From contig CBHYLN010000163.1 in the NCBI GenBank assembly GCA_966128725.1, positions 1-10,591 of the forward strand: 10,591 nucleotides of DNA, given 5' to 3'. Positions 6,633-10,591 of the stretch are shown one piece after another. The DNA comes from JAFDZV01 sp966128725. GTDB lineage: Bacteria; Bacteroidota; Ignavibacteria; OLB7. Both the position numbers and the translations under genes were made by a program. The notes under the pieces are model-generated. The model saw nothing but the letters and a program-made list of their open reading frames with translations. It had not been told where the DNA came from and made no database searches. Each line of letters begins with the position of its first letter. Position 1 is the first letter of the stretch.

Positions 6633-6837
6633 CCGTATCTTCAGAGCCGACTAGCCTATACAGTTCACTCGTTATCAGCATTGGGCGCCTATCTGTCCGC
6701 ACGAGGAAGACTTTTGGAAAGATAGAATGCATATCGCCGCCGCAATTCTGCGAGACGATTTCAACAGCTTCTGGATAGTTGTTCCTGTGGTCGATATCCA
6801 AGATTGCGAGGTAGAGTTTGACGTCGTTCTTTGACAT
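6547..6837 (-). CDS. Small protein resembling Cas2/SinR-type ferredoxin-fold proteins
   Basis: The protein has 96 residues from the ATG at 6837; an upstream in-frame start at 6915 would add 26 residues reaching into the transposase leader, and no strong Shine-Dalgarno decides between them. The order is a beta strand VKLYLAILDI, an N-containing turn and helix (YPEAVEIVSQN), a strand PKVFLVRTD, a helix (ITSELYRLVG), an Asp-containing turn with strand SEDTVMFAEVS, and a final helix (GTVAEFLAKR). This beta-alpha-beta-beta-alpha-beta order and the spacing resemble small SinR-like and Cas2-like proteins, which have this fold. Assignment is by pattern only and is tentative. It converges on and overlaps the 6399 gene by 86 bp, and its start lies next to the probable left end of the IS1595 element, so its promoter may have been displaced. 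Confidence 0.5.
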   Translation of the reverse strand: MSKNDVKLYLAILDIDHRNNYPEAVEIVSQNCGGDMHSIFPKVFLVRTDRRPMLITSELYRLVGSEDTVMFAEVSESLSGLIRKGTVAEFLAKRSD

Positions 6838-6960
6838 ATGGATCCATTCCGGAATAGATGATACTGCGTTAGTAGGAGGGGTTTCGAACGTACGGCTTCG
6901 AAGCCCTAAACGCAAAGCCCAATCCTATACAAAATATTCCGCACATATCAAAGATATTTC

Positions 6961-6991
6961 TTGCGCCGATCCTCGCATTGTCGTATCTTTG
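6961..6991 (+). promoter_or_regulatory. Bacteroidota-type promoter directly in front of the transposase start
   Basis: TATCTTTG (6984-6991) matches the -7 consensus TAnnTTTG exactly, with TTG (6961-6963) 20 nt upstream as the -33 element. The ATG at 6995 begins only 3 nt after this box, so a transcript from it would be leaderless or nearly so, in line with the missing Shine-Dalgarno. Confidence 0.45.
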
Positions 6992-6994
6992 TGC

Positions 6995-7993
6995 ATGGAA
7001 AATCGGAACGCCAATACGCCCGTTACGCTGCAAAAAGCCATCGGGTTCTTCGCCGATCCCGATCGCTCGTTGGAGTACATGATTGCGATGCGTTGGCCCG
7101 ACGGCGTTACATGCTTCCACTGTGGTGGTAAGGATCACGTCTTCATCAAGACCCGCAAGATTTGGCGTTGCAAGTCATGCAGGAAGCAATTCAGCCTGAA
7201 GCGTGGCACGATCATGGAACAAAGCCCGCTCGGTTTCGACAAGTGGGTTATCACGTTTTGGGCGTTGGCGAACTGTAAGAACGGTATCAGCAGCTACGAG
7301 CTTGCCCGGGCCATTGGCGTATGCCAAAAGACCGCATGGTTCCTCTTGCACCGCACACGCCATATCATGGCCACGCAGGATTTCGCATGCAAGCTCGATG
7401 GCATCGTTGAAGCCGACGAGCACTATCACGGCGGGCTCGAAGCGAACAAGCATGAGAGCCGCAAGAACAAGGCGGGCCGGGGCGGTGTTGGTAAGGTCAT
7501 CGTGGTTGGCGTCATGAAGCGCGGCGGCGAGGTTCGGGTGAAGGTTGCCCCGAACACGAGTAAGGCGACGATTCATGAGTTTGTGACGGAAAACGTCCAG
7601 AAAGGAGCGGAACTCCACACCGACGAGCATGCCAGCTACAGCGGACTGGATGAGAAGTACATTCACGCATCGGTGAATCACTCGGCGCACGAGTACGTGA
7701 AGAACGAAGTGGTACACTGCAACGGGATGGAAAATTTCTGGTCGCTCCTCGCTCGTATCTTCGCAGGAACATACGTAAGCTGCGATGCGCCGCACTTGCA
7801 TCGATACCTTGCTGAACAGGCATACAGGTTCAACGCGCGCAAGGCGGGCGACAAGAACGGGCGTGGTGGCGATGCCGAGCGTTTCGAGGGTGTCACTGCC
7901 AACATGGTAGGCCGTCGCCTTACGTTCAAGCAACTACTCGCAGAGAACCTTACAGGGGTGCATCATGCCGAAGAAGCCCGCCGGGAAGGATGA
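6995..7993 (+). CDS. IS1595-family transposase
   Basis: The protein has 332 residues from the ATG at 6995, the normal length for the family; the frame is open further upstream but that part has no family features. The N-terminal zinc ribbon has C40-x-x-C43 and C59-x-x-C62 (TCFHCGGKDH... WRCKSCRKQF), followed by the FSLKRGTIMEQSPLGF and WFLLHR segments typical of the family. The ISXO2-like DDE domain has D141 (VEADEHYHGG), D210 (LHTDEHASYSGL) and N243-x-x-E246 (NGMENFWSLLAR). No frameshift or internal stop is seen, so the enzyme may be active, moving the element by DNA cleavage and strand transfer. The next gene overlaps its last 29 bp, suggesting co-transcription. Confidence 0.93.
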   Translation: MENRNANTPVTLQKAIGFFADPDRSLEYMIAMRWPDGVTCFHCGGKDHVFIKTRKIWRCKSCRKQFSLKRGTIMEQSPLGFDKWVITFWALANCKNGISSYELARAIGVCQKTAWFLLHRTRHIMATQDFACKLDGIVEADEHYHGGLEANKHESRKNKAGRGGVGKVIVVGVMKRGGEVRVKVAPNTSKATIHEFVTENVQKGAELHTDEHASYSGLDEKYIHASVNHSAHEYVKNEVVHCNGMENFWSLLARIFAGTYVSCDAPHLHRYLAEQAYRFNARKAGDKNGRGGDAERFEGVTANMVGRRLTFKQLLAENLTGVHHAEEARREG

Positions 7994-8171
7994 AGGGGAT
8001 ACGGAGTTTGAAGAGTCACTACAGAAGATGGTGAAGCTAGGGACGGCGGTACTCAACACGCCGAAGCCGGGGCCGGAGAAACCCGTACTGCATAAGAAGA
8101 AGACGAAGACCGAACCGCCAACGGAGAAGCCCACAGCGGCGAAGAAGCAACGGCGGAAGGTGAAGGGGTAA
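7965..8171 (+). CDS. Small lysine-rich passenger protein
   Basis: The protein has 68 residues. ATG 7965 lies inside the transposase gene, with AGGGGTG (7954-7960) at 4-nt spacing, and the reading frame leaves the transposase at 7993. Residues 1-30 contain a short amphipathic stretch (TEFEESLQKMVKLGTAVLNTP); the rest is a Pro/Lys/Thr-rich basic tail ending KKQRRKVKG, likely disordered and able to bind nucleic acid. Small basic ORFs behind IS1595 transposases are known to me as a recurring pattern, but I cannot name the family. It may help transposition or serve the large protein that follows 27 bp later. Confidence 0.65.
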   Translation: MPKKPAGKDEGDTEFEESLQKMVKLGTAVLNTPKPGPEKPVLHKKKTKTEPPTEKPTAAKKQRRKVKG

Positions 8172-8198
8172 CTACGCCAACGCAAACAACTACCAATC

Positions 8199-10208
8199 AT
8201 GGCCAAAACCCTCAACCTGACAATCCAGCCTGACCTCCTTGAGTCTCTAACCCGTGCAAATGCGATTCATGCTATAGCTGAACTGGTTTGGAATAGCTTG
8301 GATGCAGATGCCCACGGCGTCCACATACAGACCGATGTTGACGACTTAGGAACCGTGAACCGTATTACGGTAGTTGACAACGGCCACGGCATCGCGTACG
8401 CCGGTGCTGACAAGCTGTTTGAGAATCTAGGAGGATCGCCAAAGCGCTATAACAAATTCAGCCCCGGCAACCGCATCTTACATGGGAAAGAAGGCCGTGG
8501 GCGAATACTATCGTTTACGCTGGGAAGTCACATCGAATACATTTGCCGTAGTGGTTCTAATGTTAGTGTGGAGGAGTTCTCCGCGATCATGGATCGCAAC
8601 AACATTACCCAGTGCATCATGAGCGATCCCCGGCCTGCTCCTTCAGGGGCGAAGCCTGGTGTGACAGTGGTCATTCGCAACATAACCCCAATTGCATCTA
8701 GCTGTCTACAGAATCGCGGTGATATCGAAACGCTGACGCAGAAGTTCGCGGTGTATCACTCTGAATATCCGGACTTCGTCATAACCATAAACGGGCAGGC
8801 GCTGGACTTTGATTCGTGCATAGAAGATAGTTACAGTGAAACTTTCAGAGTTGATGAAGAAGGTACCGGCGAATCGTACCAATTCAACGTTAAGATTATA
8901 CGTTGGGCGTTTAGTTGTGAATCAATGGTCTTCTACTGCAACGAACAAGGAATAACATACGGAGAGGCAAAACTCAGCATGCGGGCGGCTCGCAACCTAT
9001 CTGTTTATCTTGGTTCGAGCTACATAGACAAGTTGCAGCGAGAGGATCGGCTGAACTTGGGGCAGTTATCCCCGGCGCTGTTCGACGCGCACGAGCGCGC
9101 CCTTGATGTAGTGAGAAAGTACTTACTTGATGCAGCGGCGCGGGATGCGGGCGATTTCATCGAATCCCTAAAACAGGAAGACGCGTACCCCTATCACGCT
9201 CCCCCTGTTACGGATATCGAAAAAGTGGAGCGCCAAGTTTTCGACGTCATCGCCGTTCAAGTAAGCGAACACCTTCCGGTACTCAGGCGCGGGGACGCCG
9301 ACACAAAGAGGGCGGTTCTGGGTCTGGTAAAGCATGCCCTCGAAACCCGACCGGAGCACTTCTACAAGATCCTAACAGAGCTGCTCAATTTACCCGACGG
9401 TAAAGCGCGCGAATTGGCAGAATTGCTAGGGACCACTTCTCTTACTGTGATTCTGGACACGATGAAAGAGGTTACCGACCGGCTGCGCACGATCCATGAG
9501 CTTAGCCTACTCATATTTGATAAAACCGTGCGTAAGAACGTTCTTGAGCGTCGCCATCTCCAGAAGATTGTCGTTGGTGAAACGTGGATTTTCGGCGATG
9601 ACTATACATACGGAGCCGATGATGTTAACCTAAAAAACGTATTGGGCGCCTACCTTGAACATCTTGGCCGTGAGAACTTCGAAGAAATTCTCAAAAGCGC
9701 TGGTAACTCTGAATTAGAGGATGACATCCCAGATGTATGTCTTTGGAAGCAATACAACCGAGGACATGCAGGGGAGTTTGAGAACTTGGTGATAGAATTA
9801 AAACGGCCAACCAAAACCATTGGAACCAAAGAAATCGAGCAGGTTGTCAGGTATGCCGTGGAAGTAGCTTCCGATTCTAGATTCCCAAAGGAGAAAACCA
9901 GATGGCGGTTCATCCTGTTGGCTACAAAGATGGATAGATTCGCCCAACAAAAGTGTCAACCTAGAGACCGCAAGCCTGGTCACGTTGAGGCATTCGATAA
10001 CGTTGACGTATTCGTGAAGAACTGGGGGGATGTTTTGAACGAAGCAAGCGCCCGCCATCAATACCTTAAAGAGAAGCTGCAATATTCAATATCGGAAGAT
10101 GATGCCGGTATTAGATTGCTTCGCGAGAAGTACCCCAACTACTTGCCATCGGTTAGCGAGCAACAGCCCAACGCAACTACACGGAAGAAACGGAAGAAAG
10201 GGCCATGA
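8199..10208 (+). CDS. GHKL ATPase fused to Shedu/DUF4263-like PD-(D/E)XK nuclease
   Basis: The protein has 669 residues; ATG 8199 has no Shine-Dalgarno and lies 27 bp after the previous gene. The N-terminal Bergerat ATPase shows the N box E28-x-x-W-N32-S-L-D35 (AIAELVWNSLDADA), the G1 box D60-N-G-H-G64 and the G2 box G96-K-E-G-R-G-R102, as in prokaryotic MORC/MutL-like GHKL proteins. A transducer-like region follows, then helices to about 450. The C-terminal part begins ERRHLQKIVVGETW463IFG, then D512 (IPDVCLW), E533-L-K535 (VIELKRP) and Q548 (EIEQVVRY): the PD-(D/E)XK core with the WIFG lead-in known from Shedu/DUF4263 nucleases. A basic tail (RKKRKKG) ends it. ATP-gated DNA cleavage is inferred, as in defence or DNA-processing systems. 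All catalytic motifs look intact. Its codon use is more A+T-rich than the left half of the window, and its place behind a transposase indicates transfer as cargo. Confidence 0.83.
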   Translation: MAKTLNLTIQPDLLESLTRANAIHAIAELVWNSLDADAHGVHIQTDVDDLGTVNRITVVDNGHGIAYAGADKLFENLGGSPKRYNKFSPGNRILHGKEGRGRILSFTLGSHIEYICRSGSNVSVEEFSAIMDRNNITQCIMSDPRPAPSGAKPGVTVVIRNITPIASSCLQNRGDIETLTQKFAVYHSEYPDFVITINGQALDFDSCIEDSYSETFRVDEEGTGESYQFNVKIIRWAFSCESMVFYCNEQGITYGEAKLSMRAARNLSVYLGSSYIDKLQREDRLNLGQLSPALFDAHERALDVVRKYLLDAAARDAGDFIESLKQEDAYPYHAPPVTDIEKVERQVFDVIAVQVSEHLPVLRRGDADTKRAVLGLVKHALETRPEHFYKILTELLNLPDGKARELAELLGTTSLTVILDTMKEVTDRLRTIHELSLLIFDKTVRKNVLERRHLQKIVVGETWIFGDDYTYGADDVNLKNVLGAYLEHLGRENFEEILKSAGNSELEDDIPDVCLWKQYNRGHAGEFENLVIELKRPTKTIGTKEIEQVVRYAVEVASDSRFPKEKTRWRFILLATKMDRFAQQKCQPRDRKPGHVEAFDNVDVFVKNWGDVLNEASARHQYLKEKLQYSISEDDAGIRLLREKYPNYLPSVSEQQPNATTRKKRKKGP

Positions 10209-10219
10209 TCCCGATACAA

Positions 10220-10250
10220 AAGCCCCTCCCAGCATCGCCGGAAGGGGCTT
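10220..10250. terminator. Hairpin terminator between convergent genes
   Basis: AAGCCCCT (10220-10227) pairs with AGGGGCTT (10243-10250) across a 15-nt loop. On the minus strand the stem is followed by TTTTG, giving a classic intrinsic terminator for the antitoxin gene that ends at 10270; on the plus strand it lies 12 nt after the GHKL stop and can also end that transcript. Confidence 0.7.
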
Positions 10251-10269
10251 CCTGGCATCCTAGAGCCCG

Positions 10270-10455
10270 TTAGCGGCTCGTTTCGGCCCGTTCGCAGTCA
10301 AGCAGCCGGTTTAGGTCTTCGGTGCTCACGAGTGCGGCCATGTGCTGCCCACAGTGCTTCACGATCACCCGCCGCCCGTCTTGTTGAATGTAGGCGATCA
10401 TTTCGGCCAAGTGGTCGCGAAGTTCGTCGAGTTCCAGGGCGTGCAGGATCTTCAT
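10270..10455 (-). CDS. Phd/YefM-like antitoxin, apparently orphan
   Basis: The protein has 61 residues. ATG 10455 is preceded by AGGGGGTG (10460-10467) at 4-nt spacing. The sequence has the Phd/YefM pattern: an N-terminal helix (ELDELRDHLAEMIAYIQQ), then RRVIVKHCGQHMAALVSTEDLNRLL, equivalent to the family's strand-turn-strand with A-x-LVS-x-ED. Such antitoxins bind operator DNA with the N-terminal part and neutralise a RelE/YoeB or Doc toxin with the C-terminal part. Here the C-terminal tail is only about 10 residues and no toxin follows; a terminator comes instead. Its start overlaps the stop of the upstream gene (ATGA), so the two are translationally coupled. It could be a standalone DNA-binding regulator. 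Confidence 0.7.
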   Translation of the reverse strand: MKILHALELDELRDHLAEMIAYIQQDGRRVIVKHCGQHMAALVSTEDLNRLLDCERAETSR

Positions 10456-10591
10456 GACGCACCCCCTAGCTGCACGGATATCAGGGCCAGTTCGTCACTC
10501 ATGAGGTTTGCCACCAAGGCCCGTTCGGTAAGGTGCGGGCTGTAGGCTTGGCCATCGGTTTCGAGAGCATCACCGAGCGCATCGGCAACGG
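10452..10591 (-). CDS. Partial hypothetical protein (C-terminal 45 residues; 5' end outside window)
   Basis: On the minus strand a frame is open from the right edge to a TGA at 10454-10452. The visible end reads as a helical segment (VADALGDALETDGQAY, then LTERALVANLMSDELALI) and finishes VQLGGAS. The stop overlaps the antitoxin's start codon as ATGA, and the antitoxin's ribosome binding site lies within this gene's last codons; both facts support a real gene in an operon. Too little is visible to name a family, and nothing identifies it as a toxin. Confidence 0.55.
   Translation of the reverse strand, partial: VADALGDALETDGQAYSPHLTERALVANLMSDELALISVQLGGAS

Larger units (their letters stand above)
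6875..10229 (+). mobile_element. IS1595-family insertion sequence with passenger genes (ends tentative)
   Basis: The element is defined by the transposase and two closely packed co-directional genes behind it. Tentative ends are GGAGGGGTTT (6875-6884), 120 bp before the transposase, and its near inverted copy AAAGCCCCTCC (10219-10229), just after the last stop codon; reading inward they match at 9 of 10 bases. IS1595 elements usually make an 8-bp target duplication, and none is visible at these positions, so the ends are not proven. The right end also coincides with an arm of a terminator hairpin. Confidence 0.4.

Noticed and set aside
6867..6872. CGTTAG repeated at 10268-10273 as a possible target-site duplication of the IS
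   Set aside because: Only six of the eight bases match, and the sequences inside these points do not form inverted repeats.
7175..7933. Minus-strand ORF (252 codons) opposite the transposase
   Set aside because: It is a shadow of the transposase, whose zinc ribbon and DDE residues are intact on the plus strand.
1..10591. CRISPR array, tRNA or rRNA genes
   Set aside because: I saw no regularly spaced repeats with unique spacers and no cloverleaf or rRNA sequence; the only tandem repeat is the coding minisatellite in the VOC gene.

Overview
The window looks like a chromosomal segment of a G+C-rich member of the FCB group (Bacteroidota/Chlorobiota/Ignavibacteriota; a Kapabacteria-like lineage would fit). 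The basis is a beta-helix protein ending in a type IX secretion (T9SS) C-terminal domain, and a Bacteroidota-type promoter (TAnnTTTG) in front of the transposase. This placement is inference from gene content only; there is no rRNA or other taxonomic marker.

Left part (1-4215). A gene entering from the left edge ends at 473 and encodes a C-x-C...C-x-x-C protein of unknown function. All genes between 729 and 4215 lie on the minus strand. In transcription order they are three tandem paralogues for small, exported, cysteine-rich proteins (4215-3802, 3577-3164, 2943-2536), then a 501-residue secreted parallel beta-helix protein with a T9SS sorting domain (2234-729). The spaces between them hold several perfect inverted repeats: 15 bp at 663-697, 11 bp at 2371-2395, 14 bp at 2414-2444, 12 bp at 2473-2513 and 10 bp at 3629-3662. 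One paralogue has lost exactly two of the twelve conserved cysteines, which suggests those two are disulfide partners.

Middle part (4216-6122). A divergent spacer leads to plus-strand genes for a secreted alpha/beta hydrolase with an intact Ser-Asp-His triad and a VOC (glyoxalase/bleomycin-resistance fold) protein. The VOC gene has an in-frame 18-bp tandem repeat (Pro-Gly-Pro-Asn-Thr-Asn, three copies) in the linker between its two half-domains.

Right part (about 6350-10591). Base composition becomes visibly more A+T-rich and the content looks accessory. Two small genes converge and overlap at their ends; one looks like a Cas2/SinR-type ferredoxin-fold protein. Next come an IS1595-family transposase with zinc ribbon and DDE residues, a small lysine-rich protein overlapping its end, and a 669-residue protein joining an N-terminal GHKL (Bergerat-fold) ATPase to a C-terminal Shedu/DUF4263-like PD-(D/E)XK nuclease. 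These three genes are co-directional and tightly packed, and are best read as an IS1595 element with passenger genes, the large one a probable nucleic-acid-acting or defence-type protein. A hairpin terminator separates them from a minus-strand pair: an unknown gene truncated by the right edge, coupled by an ATGA overlap to a Phd/YefM-like antitoxin with no toxin in view.
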